DNA of 64,000 bases from Bugula neritina. Lineage: Eukaryota; Bryozoa; Gymnolaemata; Cheilostomatida; Bugulidae. The first letter of the stretch is position 1. Each line of letters begins with the position of its first letter. The stretch lies in assembly GCA_964035545.1 (NCBI GenBank), contig OZ037767.1, positions 23,951,128 through 24,015,127 of the forward strand, written 5' to 3'. The translations under genes were made by a program, and so were the position numbers. Below, one piece after another: positions 14,230 through 31,149 of the stretch. The notes below the pieces were generated by a model. That model saw nothing but the letters and a program-made list of their open reading frames with translations, did no database searches and was not told the DNA's origin.

Positions 14230-14335
14230 TTGGTAGTCACTGAGTGCAGTGACTCAGGTGATAAGGGGGGTCTCGAGTCAGGGCGACGATGTGTATACAA
14301 AGATTGTACTTAGTCATTCCCAATTCAGTGCTGTT
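14230..14335 (-). mobile_element. Hairpin repeat family, copy D
   Basis: Contains TCACTGAGTGCAGTG and GGGGGGTCTCGAGTC. This is the reverse complement of the sequence shared by copies at about 33770-33935, 45488-45635 and 46622-46795. Short, non-coding and fold-prone; probably a MITE or SINE fragment. Confidence 0.5.
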
Positions 14336-14691
14336 TTTGGCGATTTCCATTCAGTAACACTGGTGTCTCTTTTCTCTGCCCTTCGATTGACCGTAGAGAC
14401 TATAATTTTTGATGAACTTTCGAAAACCGGAAAACAGGGATCAGCAGAAAACAAAATAATTATCACAGAGGTCATCCCCATGCAGGTACTGAGCATGTCC
14501 ATTCAATTTCATTAGTTTTTTCAAGTGCTTGCTTTATAGATTATAATTATAATTTATCTTCATAAGCTTTTATTATTTTAACTTTTAAGTGCTAAAAGTT
14601 TATTTGCATACTGGAAGTAAATATAATGAGAATAGCCTATACTACATATTGTAATGGATTTTTACTCTCTATTAGTTGCGAAATAACAGCG

Positions 14692-14720
14692 TGCAACAGT
14701 ATATTATAAATACTGTTGCG
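14692..14720. repeat. Perfect short palindrome (hairpin)
   Basis: GCAACAGTAT and ATACTGTTGC flank a 7-base spacer. The right arm runs into TGTTGCGTATC, a sequence that reappears at 14861 at the start of the candidate LTR. Confidence 0.6.
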
Positions 14721-14860
14721 TATCGTTATTAACTCTGTAATTATAGTTAAGTAAGCTAGCTTGCTAATGCCTAAGTATGGTAATTACTGTTGAAGCTTTC
14801 AACATAATGTAATTTTACTAAAATACGCATTCTGAAGTTATGTAATATTTCTTGTACTAA

Positions 14861-15198
14861 TGTTGCGTATCAATTTTTATGCTGTAATTGTGTAGTAGAT
14901 TTTTGCATGTACTTGTTTCCGGTTGCGAGATCGGCATTTCGGTTTTCCGAAATGCCGAAATACCGAAAATCGGCATTTCGGGCTACCGGAAGCCCGAAAT
15001 GCCGATTTTCGGCGTTTCGGGCCTCCGATCTCGGCAACAATGAAAAAGCACTGTATCTTGTTGTATATAAAAGCCAGCGAGCTCCAGTGTAGTTCAGTCT
15101 ACTACTGGAGCTCACTGGCAGAGGACCTTCACTATTATATATAATTCGACTAAATAAAGATTTCTTCAACTATACAATACATCTTGTTCTCTCTAACA
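14861..15198 (+). mobile_element. Candidate solo LTR with palindromic CpG-rich upstream half
   Basis: A 338-bp segment that starts TGTTGCG and ends CTCTAACA, the TG...CA pattern of LTRs. It has promoter-like order: a CpG-rich palindromic block (14930-15040), a TATA box TATAAAAG at 15065, an inverted repeat GAGCTCCAGT/ACTGGAGCTC just after it, and AATAAA at 15153. This is the U3-R-U5 layout expected of an LTR. No clear target-site duplication is visible (ACTAA against AAGAG), and no polymerase gene lies next to it, so the boundaries are tentative. A second copy of the first 30 or so bases lies at 14713. Confidence 0.45.
14930..15040. promoter_or_regulatory. Cluster of palindromic CGGNATTTCGG-type sites
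   Basis: Repeated half-sites CGGCATTTCGG, CCGAAATGCCG and CCGAAAATCGG alternate on both strands. The innermost pair, CCGAAAATCGGCATTTCGGG and its inverse, flank a short loop at about 14988. The block is far richer in C, G and CpG than its surroundings. It sits directly upstream of the TATA box, so it could be an enhancer or simply a stable hairpin. The role is inference. Confidence 0.4.
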
Positions 15199-15816
15199 AA
15201 GAGTATGTTCAGGCACTAGTTCTATTCAACCCACAAAAATATCACAATATTATTAGACTTGGAGTCAGATGTAAGTATACTCATACTGATAGCGATACTG
15301 ATAGTGATACTCATAAGACTAAGTGATTAAGTTTAACAACTTTAACTTTAACTTTAAGTCAGATTGATATCGATATTCATAGTTACACTTATAGTTATAT
15401 TAATACTTATAGTTATTACATCTATGATTTAATAATTATTACTAGTGATACTTGCAGTTGCTTGTAGTTGTGTAAATTCAAGTTCAAAATACCAGTACCT
15501 CAGGCTCATACCTGAGAGGCGAAGAAGGCATTGACAATAAACTATAAACTTAAACTTAAAGTATCTTCACAGCCTACTTCATTTGGATACTATTAATATT
15601 TTTATTACTAAAACTAGAAGTTATTGGAGTTTTGTTCCTAACATGTGGGTTAAGGTCTCAACAGCAGGGAGGCTTAACAATATGAATATTATAAATATAA
15701 TAAAAATAATAAATAATTAACAACACTTGCAGAAATGATAATTATATGTTGTAAATATGATTATTGTGGTAAATATTGTAATTAATATTATATTAACCAT
15801 TTATCTCTTCTTTATA
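15199..15816. other. Degenerate short-period repeats, no gene
   Basis: From about 15270 to 15480 the sequence is made of GATACTCATACTGATAGTG-like words, similar in composition to 54090-54130. The rest is plain AT-rich DNA. Confidence 0.4.
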
Positions 15817-16964
15817 GGGTCATTCCGTGTCAAATCAACCAAATTTCAGAAAGTCCCACGCCTTTGCGTCTCAGATTTTGTTCATATTTACACCAAATGG
15901 ACCTACACATGTCCTGAGTACTATTCTTGAATATTTCTGGCCTGACACAAAAACTTTTTGAGAAATGAATATTTCCATGTACAAAGGTTGGAAAAAATTT
16001 TGAGTAAAATTTGCGATTTTTACTTTTAGACCAATTTGTAAACGTCCATATCTCCATTATTTTTCTAGACTAAGCCTTAAAATTTGGTGTGTGATTTGAT
16101 AACACCTATCAATTTGCACTAATAATGACACATACTGCAGAATACTTCGGGTGCATATATGCTAAGCCATTGAATATTGGCAAATTTTTATGAATTTTGA
16201 AAAATTTCGATTATTTGCCACATCACAAAAGGCGTTAATTTTTATTTTACATCTATGAATTTTTATCCATAAATAGTTGACTATGGCTACTTTATACTCC
16301 TTAATTTGTGTAATTTTGAAAATAATATTTTCCGAGATATAGACACCCAAAGTGAAGAAAATGTGAAAATTCGCCCAACTTCACAAGGATGTAACCCGAT
16401 GTTTGAATACAGTAAAATCTTTCAAACAAGCATTTTCTGTAATGTCATTTAGTGTATTTTGTAGATTCATAAATTTGGACGTCCTTATATTGTCCAAACT
16501 TGAAGTAAATCGCACGGAAAAATGGTATGCGTACGAAAATCGGCAAAATGCAATTTTTCAATATAATATGTTGGGATCATACATTTTTTATTATTCATAT
16601 TGTTCAAAATATCAAGTAGATACATATATGTTTCCTATATATATCAAATCTACTGAAGATTACGATAAAATCTGATTTGTGTGTAATATCGTAAGAAAAA
16701 TTCTGCCGATCGGCATTATATGATATTCCCATTAGGTTTCAGGTAGCAATTGTTATTTCTGTGAGTGAATGGTGTGAAACAGCTGAAATCTTGCTGGAAT
16801 CAAGTACATTAAGTAGCTGAGGCAAGGGTAGCTTCAAAAAACATACCCAAATAAAACACCATGGCCCTGAACACAATAGGCCTAATTAATTCGATGACAG
16901 TGGTGTTTAATACATGCCGGAAATAATTGTGGCTTTTGAAACAGATGTGCCTAAATATAGCAAA
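15817..16964 (+). repeat. Left arm of the inverted-dimer element
   Basis: Reverse complement of 18403-19540 apart from scattered substitutions (for example AGTCCCACG here against GGCCCACG on the other arm). The inner end is set where GCCTAAATATAGCA stops matching well. Confidence 0.85.
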
Positions 16965-17778
16965 ATGGCCCTAACCTCGCCCTAATTTGGTCAGTACTGG
17001 TTAAAGAATCAAGTAATTGGCATCATGCCATATCCAATGTTCATCATCCTGAAATAATTTACAACTCTCTTTTTTATAACTGAAAGCAATGGTCTTCTAA
17101 CTTTAGTATCTGGTTCATACAGAACTCCTTTTGCAGTCTTCTGGCTTGCTGTGCAAGGTAATTGTTGGGTTTTTACATAGGCTGGGAAAGCTTTTTTCTA
17201 ATACATGATAGCTTTTCACATGTCATCTCAGCTATATTATGCTTTTCCATTTTCATTATAGCTAATACACAAAAGCTAACTTTTTTGCGACTATAAAGAC
17301 CCAGCAGGTTTTCTCTTATCCAGACTTGCATTTCAGACTTGTACTGGCAACTTGTAACTCATGAGATAACCTTATTTTTATGTTGCTATTTCTTCAGTCT
17401 GCTACTATAATAAATATTTATTTCTCTAACTTAAAACACACCGATAATTGTTTACTCCAAATTCTATAGATGTCTTATCAATAGTCCAGCTTTCTGGTGC
17501 CAATGTCAATAACTGGACCCTCTTTTGTCCCAAAGAAACTTTCACCTTATTCAAGGAACATATTAATATGTTCAAATCTTTATGATTATTGTAGGCTTTA
17601 TACAGGCATTTGTTGCTTCTGGGTGGAGTTCCTCTCCCTCTATACTTGCAACTGTGGCAACCTTCTTAGCAATGACCTCCTCCACTTGATTCTGTTTTTT
17701 TCCATAGTTCACTCTACTGGAAGGGCTAATTTTTAGGGCTCATCTGGTATAATTCTACTCCTTTGAACTGTAGAAACT

Positions 17779-18382
17779 GAGAGAAACTGTGCAATATTAA
17801 TTGCTTCAAAAAAAGCTGAGCTCTCAGAATACTCTCAGGAAACTGAAAGTGATGCATTTCTTGAAGTTGAGAAGGAGGCACAGACATTAAACACTGGAAT
17901 GACAGAATTGGGAGCTCCTCCCTTAGAAGTTGCAAAAATTAGCCCATTCAGTAAAGTGAGCTATAGGAAAAAAAACGAAAGAAAGTGCAGGAGGTCGTTA
18001 CTGAAAAAGTAAAAACAGTCTTTGGCATAGATGAAGAAGAACTCCACCCAGAAGCAACAAATGTCTGTATGAAGCGTAGTAATCATAAAGATTTGAACAA
18101 ATTGATGATCCTTGATCCTTGAATATAAGGACGCGAAAGTTTTCTTGTGACTAGAGAGGGTGCAGTTATTGACATTAGCACGAAAAACTGGATCATCGAT
18201 AGAACAGCCATAGAATCTGGAGCAAACAATTACCTGGCCCAGCAAGCCAGAAAACTGCAAAGGGAATTCTGTTTGAACCAGATGGTAAAGTTGGAAGACC
18301 ATTCTCTCCACAATTAATAAAAAAAGTTGTAGATCTTTTCAGGATGATGAATATTATTCTTAGCCAGGGCAAATTACTTACC
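17779..18382 (+). pseudogene. Decayed coding remnant inside the inverted-dimer element
   Basis: The plus strand reads as protein in pieces broken by frameshifts and stops. One piece includes TELGAPPLEVAKISPFSKVS. A shifted frame then gives VFGIDEEELHPEATN. Further on come WIIDRTAIESGANNYLAQQA and KGILFEPDGKVGRPFSPQ. The inverted partner near 17490-17710 encodes a related piece on the minus strand (EELHPEATNAC, SWTIDKTSIEFGVNNY). Two diverged copies of the same coding segment support a real ancestral protein. The pattern resembles the N-terminal part of a repeat-associated protein family that I recall as expanded in invertebrates. That is from memory and unverified, and I cannot name a catalytic domain. 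Confidence 0.5.
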
Positions 18383-18402
18383 TGATTAGGGTGCGGACCA
18401 AT

Positions 18403-19540
18403 CTGCTATATTTAGGCATATCTGTTTCAAAAGCCACAATTATTTCCGGCATGTATTAAACACCACTGTCATCGAATTAATTAGGCCTATTGTGTTCAGG
18501 GCCATGGTGTTTTATTTGGGTATGTTTTTTGAAGCTACCCTTGCCTCAGCTACTTAATGTACTTGATTCCAGCAAGATTTCAGCTGTTTCACATCATTCA
18601 CTCACAGAAATAACAATTGCTACCTGAAACCTAATGGGAATATCATATAATGCCGATCGGCAGAATTTTTCTTACGATATTACACACAAATCAGATTTTA
18701 TCGTAATCTTCAGTAGATTTGATATATATAGTAAACATATATGTATCTATTTGATATTTTGAACAATATGAATAATAAAAAATGTATGATCCCAACATAT
18801 TATATTGAAAACTTGCATTTTGCCGATTTTCGTACGCATACCATTTTTCCGTGCGATTTACTTCAAGTTTGGACAATATAAGGACGTCCAAATTTATGAA
18901 TCTACAAAATACACTAAATGACGTTACAGAAAATGCTTGTTTGAAAGATTTTACTGTATTCAAACATCGGGTTACATCCTTGTGAAGTTGGGCGAATTTT
19001 CACATTTTCTTCACTTTGGGTGTCTATATCTCGGAAAATATTATTTTCAAAATTACACAAATTAAGGAGTATAAAGTAGGCATAGTCAACTATTTCTGGA
19101 TAAAAATTTATGGATGTAAAATAAAAATTAACGCCTTTTGTGATGTGGCAAATAATCGAAATTTTTCAAAATTCATAAAAATTTGCCAATATTCAATGGC
19201 TTAGCATATATGCACCCGAAGTATTCTGCAGTATGTGTCATTATTAGTGCAAATTGATAGGTGTTATCAAATCACACACCAAATTTTAAGGCTCAGTCTA
19301 GAAAAATAATGGAGATATGGACGTTTACAAATTGGTCTAAAAGTAAAAATCGCAAATTTTACTCAAAATTTTTTCCAACCTTTGTACATGGAAATATTCA
19401 TTTCTCAAAAAGTTTTTGTGTCAGGCCAGAAATATTCAAGAATAGTACTCAGGACATGTGTAGGTCCATTTGGTGTAAATATGAACAAAATCTGAGACGC
19501 AAAGGCGTGGGCCATTGGTTGAGTTGACGCGGAATGACCC
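18403..19540 (-). repeat. Right arm of the inverted-dimer element
   Basis: Inverted partner of 15817-16964. It ends GGAATGACCC followed by TATA. Confidence 0.85.
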
Positions 19541-19972
19541 TATAGCAAATAGGTATAAACAAATTTCTAAAGTTTATAACAAAAGTAAGTGTATTGCAAC
19601 AACATTTGAACTCAAACTAAAACCAACACTTAGTTAAGACTGAACACTTTCTAAATTAAATCAAATTTAGTAATGTTGTCACTGTGACTGTCTAAAAACA
19701 AAAGTTTGCTTCATATTTTATGCTAACAGTAACAGTAAGGATAACTGCATTTTCAAATTTATTGTTTAAATTGCAAGTGTATTGCTTTACTGATAAGCAA
19801 TAACCATCACCATTATACTGACTCTCAAACAAATATAATACTTTATAATAGATTTATCCTTGAACTTATGGTAAAATATTTATATCTTGTGATAGCTGTA
19901 AATATTATACATATACTATATATATGTATATGTATGTAAATGCACATGCATATATATAGCCTATATATAGCC

Positions 19973-20056
<84 letters not shown>

Positions 20057-20078
20057 GTATGCTGATTGTCAATCTAGT
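19541..20078. other. Spacer with (TA)n tract
   Basis: AT-rich DNA between the inverted-dimer element and the Penelope-like element. It holds a (TA)n run at about 19979-20054 that directly abuts the left arm of the Penelope-like element. No gene seen. Confidence 0.6.
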
Positions 20079-20469
20079 TGCAAACATAGTAGTGGATTTG
20101 GTGTTATCTATTAATTAATTAAATTGCTCTTTTTCTAAAGGATTAGACTATAAAAGCTAGATGTTTGATGGAAAGGGTAATTTATAATAGGTAGTACTAT
20201 GGTTGAGAATTGTTAGTATTGTTATGTGATGTTGCCCAGGTAGTGCTTACGTGCATGTCTGCATGTGGATAGAATCTCATTTCTGTTATTAAGGGAAGAT
20301 TTGCTGGGCTGGTATATTATGAAATATTTTTCCCATAGGCAGAGGTTGCACCTTTTAGTGACTTTGTTGTATGAGTTGGTCTTTTTCATAATTTTCCATG
20401 TTATGTCAAAATGGGTGTTCTTGTCTTTTAGTTTCCAGAAATTTAAACAACATAATCAACAGCCACAAT

Positions 20470-20937
20470 AAAAGATTACTCAACCCAGCAAACCAACCTC
20501 CTCGAGAATGTAACTGCAGAAACAGCACAGTGTGCCCACTAGATGGAAAATGCCTCACAAAGTGCATCATATACCAAGCTACAGTTACAACCAAAGATGG
20601 CAGCCAACCCCAGACTTACGTGGGAACATCAGAAACAGAATTCAAAACCAGATTGTATAACCACAAATCAACTTTTAACAACAAAACAAAAAAGAACCAT
20701 ACTGAATTGAGCAAATATATCTGGAAACTAAAAGACAAGAACACCCATTTTGACATAACATGGAAAATTATGAAAAAGACCAACTCATACAACAAAGTCA
20801 CTAAAAGGTGCAACCTCTGCCTATGGGAAAAATATTTCATAATATACCAGCCCAGCAAATCTTCCCTTAATAACAGAAATGAGATTCTATCCACATGCAG
20901 ACATGCACGTAAGCACTACCTGGGCAACATCACATAA
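20470..20937 (+). pseudogene. GIY-YIG endonuclease domain of a Penelope-like element (5'-truncated)
   Basis: The frame is open through to TAA at 20935-20937. It begins with a Cys cluster (CNCRNSTVCPLDGKC). Next come IIYQA and TYVGTSE, the GIY and YIG halves of the nuclease fold, then a conserved arginine in FKTRLYNHK. Next are HTELSKYIWKLKD and CNLCLWEKYFII, and near the end STCRHARKH. This order is typical of the C-terminal endonuclease of Penelope-like elements. It nicks target DNA for target-primed reverse transcription. No start codon or reverse transcriptase domain is present upstream, because the inverted arm begins instead. The copy is probably not functional on its own, though the domain itself has no stop codon. 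Confidence 0.85.
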
Positions 20938-21170
20938 CAATACTAACAATTCTCAACCATAGTACTACCTATTATAAATTACCCTTTCCATCAAACATCT
21001 AGCTTTTATAGTCTAATCCTTTAGAAAAAGAGCAATTTAATTAATTAATAGATAACACCAAATCCACTACTATGTTTGCATTTCGTTTTACGTTGTGTTT
21101 AGCATGATAGTTTTCTTTATGTAAAAATTTGAATAATCGGTATGCTTCATAGATTTTATTTATTTTCAGT

Positions 21171-21222
21171 CTAACACCTGACGAGTGCAGTTTACTGTAC
21201 GAAACTATATAGTCGTGTGAGA
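21171..21222 (+). ncRNA. Hammerhead ribozyme (type I, minimal stem III)
   Basis: All core positions are present in order. CUGACGA lies at 21178-21184. Stem II GUGCAG closes with CUGUAC (21185-21190 with 21195-21200) around the tetraloop UUUA. GAAA lies at 21201-21204. A very short stem III from C21205 to G21212 (loop UAUA) is followed by U21213 and C21214, the cleavage-site nucleotide. Stem I pairs CUAACAC (21171-21177) with GUGUGAG (21215-21221), six of seven positions paired. Predicted cleavage is between 21214 and 21215. The short stem III is typical of hammerheads in Penelope-like elements, where two copies may act as a dimer. It lies 90 bp after the right arm of the element. Confidence 0.88.
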
Positions 21223-21273
21223 TTTTTTAAATAAAAAAATATACATTTATCATTAACAATCTGAACACACTGC

Positions 21274-21331
<58 letters not shown>

Positions 21332-21538
21332 TAAACGCAAATTTTTACTTGCGCACTTAACAGATGCTAGTTAAAACATTCCAGCGTAGTAATACACTAA
21401 CAATACTAATTTCAAAACAAAATCACTCAAGCGTACACACAACGACCTGATGATCGTAGCTCGCACTACGTGAAACAATATTGTAGTCAATAGAATGAAG
21501 ATCTAAGTTTATTTTTAAATCCAAAATTGTATTAGTAC

Positions 21539-21590
<52 letters not shown>

Positions 21591-22519
21591 TATGTTCATA
21601 TATATGTGCTCTAATACTTACCTGTAGAAAAATGTTTCTCTTATTATTTTATACTTTAGTTATTTTCATCTTGTCAATGAGCAGGTTCAATATTTTTGTG
21701 GTTAATAAATGAAAACATTAAAATATTAATGTTTTTATTATAATTGCCTCCTACAGAAAATTTTTAATTGAACAAGTGCAGCTAGTGATATTTTTTACAA
21801 AAAATAGCTCAAACCCCCAATTACTAAACTCGTGTTTTCTTCTCGCTCACTAAAGTTGTCAATCTTCTAATGCTGAAAGTACAGTTTGTTAAAAATCACT
21901 AAATCATATGGTATCACTATATTTATCTATGCTCTTTACTTCTATCCGCTATTTTTCTGTTATGGAGAGTTGTTTCTATTATCATATTTAGTTATTTTCA
22001 TTTTGTCAATGGGTAGATTCCAAGTTATTGTGTTGCTTTTACTCTGACAGGCTTTGCTAATAAGTTAACCAAATCATTATTTTCCTCTCACTGTGAGGTG
22101 CTAGTGTTAGGTTCTTACATAAGATTGACTCTTTTTTGTTAAACAGTTTTAAATTTTCTCCATTTGGTAAAAAAATTGATTACCCATATCAAAAGGATCA
22201 TGTAGTTAATTTGTTAAATCCATTAATTAGTTCTTATTTCAATTATTGCAATTTTGAAGCCATTTCTCAATGATTTGTGAAAACAGAATATAAACATTTA
22301 GCCTGTGAGAATAAACTTATAAATACATTCTATAAAAATGCAACAATCAGCCATAAATAAAGTTACATAATTGTGCTTAATTTTCAAAACTAAGGCTTAT
22401 GATTGTTACATAAATAATTGGCATTGGATTGTTTAACCCAAAGAAATTCTTCTTTTGCGATAATATTATATATATTTGTGCTGTAATTATAAAACCTATT
22501 TTGAAACTTTACTGGAATT
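21223..22519. other. Intergenic AT-rich DNA with two (TA)n tracts
   Basis: Holds (TA)n runs at about 21274-21328 and 21543-21592. The rest is AT-rich single-copy-looking DNA upstream of the micro-exon gene. No gene seen. Confidence 0.5.
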
Positions 22520-28070
<5,551 letters not shown>

Positions 28071-28107
28071 ATATCTTCATCTTGTTAATTTTCTTTTATT
28101 AAATAAA

Positions 28108-31100
28108 TATTTTCTTCACTTTACACAATCCAGTTGTTCTATTTTCAACTATATATATTATGCTTGGAGCACACACTTGATTTTGTAAGCACTGTTTTTG
28201 ATAGCCTTAATCTCCACCATTGCTCAGATGAAGACACTAGTTAATTATTACTAAGTCGTAGATTATATTATTTATTGCATTATTTCAGAGTTGATAGAGA
28301 ACAAAATTCAAACTGCTCTAAATTGAATAACATTTGGATATGACTATTTTAACATAAACTGTCTAATTTTCTTCATATTTGAACCCTCCCATATGTTCAT
28401 AGATGAATAGTGATGTGATCAGTAGACTGACCAGATTGCCAAAGGCTAGGCTTAAAATAGATGCAACATATAATAAATGTCATTTAGAGTATGTTTGATC
28501 TGCAAAACAGGCAGTATGAGCACCGCAAAAGAAACAATAATAAATTAGTAGCATACAAGAGTACCAAAACACATGTGTATTTATACATCAATTTTAGGTA
28601 TAAACAGAAACAGAAACAAATTTACAATTTGTGAATGGAATGTGTGGAATATAATCAAGCAAATGATGTTGTAAGATAAAAAAAATTCAAAAACAGTACA
28701 ACTAGCTCTATATTTTAGATAATATCTTATAGCCATTTGTAAGAGTTGAAAAATTTTGCGCCATCAGTTCATCTATAGAAGTTGTCTTCCCTGATAGAAA
28801 TAATTTTAATTCATAATGTGGCGTAGCATATTGTGTACAATAAAGATATCTGATGAAGAAGCATGAGCTATTGTTGATTATTGTTATTGGGATGTATTTC
28901 AGATCACGTCTGTCTGTTAGATGACTGCTTATAATAAATATTAGATTGTGATCGAGTTGGCTAAGGCTGTGCTTACTGAGTAACACTTGTAACAGAAAAT
29001 TCATGTATTCTTAACAAACTTTCTAGAATGCATTTGGAGAATGAGTTTTATAATGGATTTGAGAACTGCTAGAGAAAGCTTGAAGGAAGGTTCTTGAGAT
29101 TCTTTATGCTGTTAACAGTAAACTTGTATTTGTAATGAAGAAATATAAAATATTGCTCAAGTAGCCTTTATATCTTCTTGATTTTCAGTCAGAAATTCAA
29201 TTGTTGGAATGTATCCTAAAACATGTCTGCCTGGTTGATTATTATAGAGAGTTAAATAAAGACTGCTTATAACTGCATCTGTTTGTAGGAAGATTCATGG
29301 CTGCATGCTTTATTCTGGGTTCTAATATATTTTGATGGAACACAAACTAATGTCTGCGTCATATATATGTAGTGTCGTATATATATGTTAATTGTTCTGT
29401 TTACAAACATATAATACATATATAGAAAATCTATCTTTTTTACTGAGTATAAAGGTTACCATATAATACACACTGACGATCAATATTTCTGAGTTGAAAG
29501 GTTGCAACCATCTTATTGTTGCTGATTGCATGGCTCATTTGCTGCTGCTCAAAGGCAAAACAGCCTGAGTCTAGTCTGGCCTGGTTTTCTTTTTCATTGA
29601 CATCCCATTTGATGACAGTCTATAATCTATATGAAAGTCTTGCTATGGTCACATTCGCTAGAGACTAATGCTGTTTCATTGTCACAAAAAACTCCCATTA
29701 TTCCTAATTAACAGCGAAGCATTATTTGAGAAGTTATCAAAACTTGTGATGTGCCGATGTTTGTTTGCTGAGAGACACTGAGTTTAAAGTTTCCGGCACA
29801 GGTGCTATGTTACAGACTATTGGGGACATATATTCAACTTGTATCATATAGGAATTCAACTAAAACAATATGCATAAAATCTATTAAAGCAAAAAAATTG
29901 ATAGAAATAAATTAATGTTAATTATTATGAATGTGAGCGTATAAGAAAATTATGGATGATAGGCTATAGTATTTATTTTTGTTGAAATATTTCTTGCAAC
30001 TTTCAATTATGTAATATGAACTACCGCAAGGCTGAAAATATGACAGGACTTATAATATAACGATAGAGTATCAGCTATATGCACACAGGACAATTTCTGA
30101 TCTGCAAATACAAGCACCCTCTAATCTATTCTAATATATATACAGCTTAAACCTGAGAAAAAAAAATCAACACAAACTGTGGTAAAAAAACTGACTCAAT
30201 CTGCTTAATTTACATGATACAGTAAAACATTATCATACTCAACTAGTGTGCCATTTTTATACAGTAATGCATACACTTGTACATTTCAATAATACCAAAC
30301 ATAGCTGGCCAGCTTCGCCTTTCATATAAGTCAGTAAAACTAGAAGATAAAAGATCTAAACTTTTATCATATGCAAAATCAAAAAGATAATCAACATCAA
30401 TTTCACGAGAGTATTTACATAATATTTTAAAATTCTACAAAAAGGGGTAGATTAGCAGCAAGTAATACAAACAATTTCATAATAAATAACCGGCACTAGC
30501 AACTGGAAAACTCTAGTTTATACTTCAGCTCATTGCTTACACACATGAATAGCTGACTGCTAGCTAGTAAACCTGCAATTTTTCTGTTCTTTAGGTATAA
30601 TATATGGCTCATCACTGAGAACATTATATTACTAATCTCTTTATAATTGTGAATAGAACTTGTCATGTATTTTACCCGCACCACGGTCAGCTATCGGGTT
30701 TTACTGTTCCAATCTAAAAACGAAGTAAAGTGCACTGTTACACATAAACAAGGTTAATAAAGCCTATCTAATAATTGGGAATATACTAAAGCAAATCTAA
30801 ATAAAAACTTAAACTAAATTGAAAAAATTAAGCTTCTGCACATGCTAATGCTCAAAGACTGCAATAAGCGTAAGAAGGTTTAGCTAATGTTTGTGCCCAG
30901 TCATACTGTCTGATACGTCATAAGCATAATAAAATTATAATATCAAGTAGAGCTCTATATTAGCATTTTAAATTAACACATCAGATGTAAGTACTATATA
31001 GTTGTCTTGTTGACTAAGTTTTAGTGATTGTGTACCAATCTTCCAAATGCTAAAGAAGACTGAAATTAAGACTATAGAAATGCCAGACCTCCCTGGTTGA

Positions 31101-31149
31101 ATAATTAATAGCAAGATTTTTCATTTAAACTAATGTTTCTGGTAATTAT
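28108..31149. other. Intergenic DNA, no gene seen
   Basis: About 3 kb of AT-rich DNA between the last exon of the micro-exon gene and the 3' end of CCDC181. I found no exon with matching splice sites, no RNA gene and no clear repeat. Confidence 0.4.

Larger units (their letters stand above)
15817..19540. mobile_element. 3.7-kb inverted-dimer (foldback) DNA element
   Basis: The element starts GGGTCATTCCGTGTC and ends GACGCGGAATGACCC, with TATA on both sides (a 4-bp target duplication, or part of the terminal palindrome). The outer arms, 15817-16964 and 18403-19540, are near-identical inverted repeats of about 1.14 kb. Inside them a second, more diverged inverted pair (about 17470-17720 against 17955-18230) continues the symmetry. 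The whole therefore looks like two copies of one unit joined head to head. No intact open reading frame remains; a decayed coding remnant is listed separately. I do not recognise the superfamily. Confidence 0.85.
20079..21222 (+). mobile_element. 3' end of a Penelope-like retroelement with inverted duplication
   Basis: A C-terminal endonuclease coding piece (20470-20937) is flanked by two 361-bp arms, 20079-20439 and 20720-21080. The arms are reverse complements of each other and cover the end of the coding region plus the 3' untranslated part. Known Penelope-like elements often carry an inverted, truncated copy of themselves at the 5' side, and they contain hammerhead ribozymes. One lies here at 21171-21222. 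The reverse transcriptase portion is missing, so this is a truncated copy. Confidence 0.8.

Noticed and set aside
14249-14515. 88-codon plus-strand open frame ending near a donor-like site
   Set aside because: Its first third lies in a copy of the hairpin repeat family, and no partner exon was found.
16403-16675. Matching open frames in both arms of the inverted-dimer element (also 18691-18963, 16162-16350 and 19016-19204)
   Set aside because: They occur twice only because the arms are duplicates; they have no known motif, and similarity between arms is equally high outside the frames.
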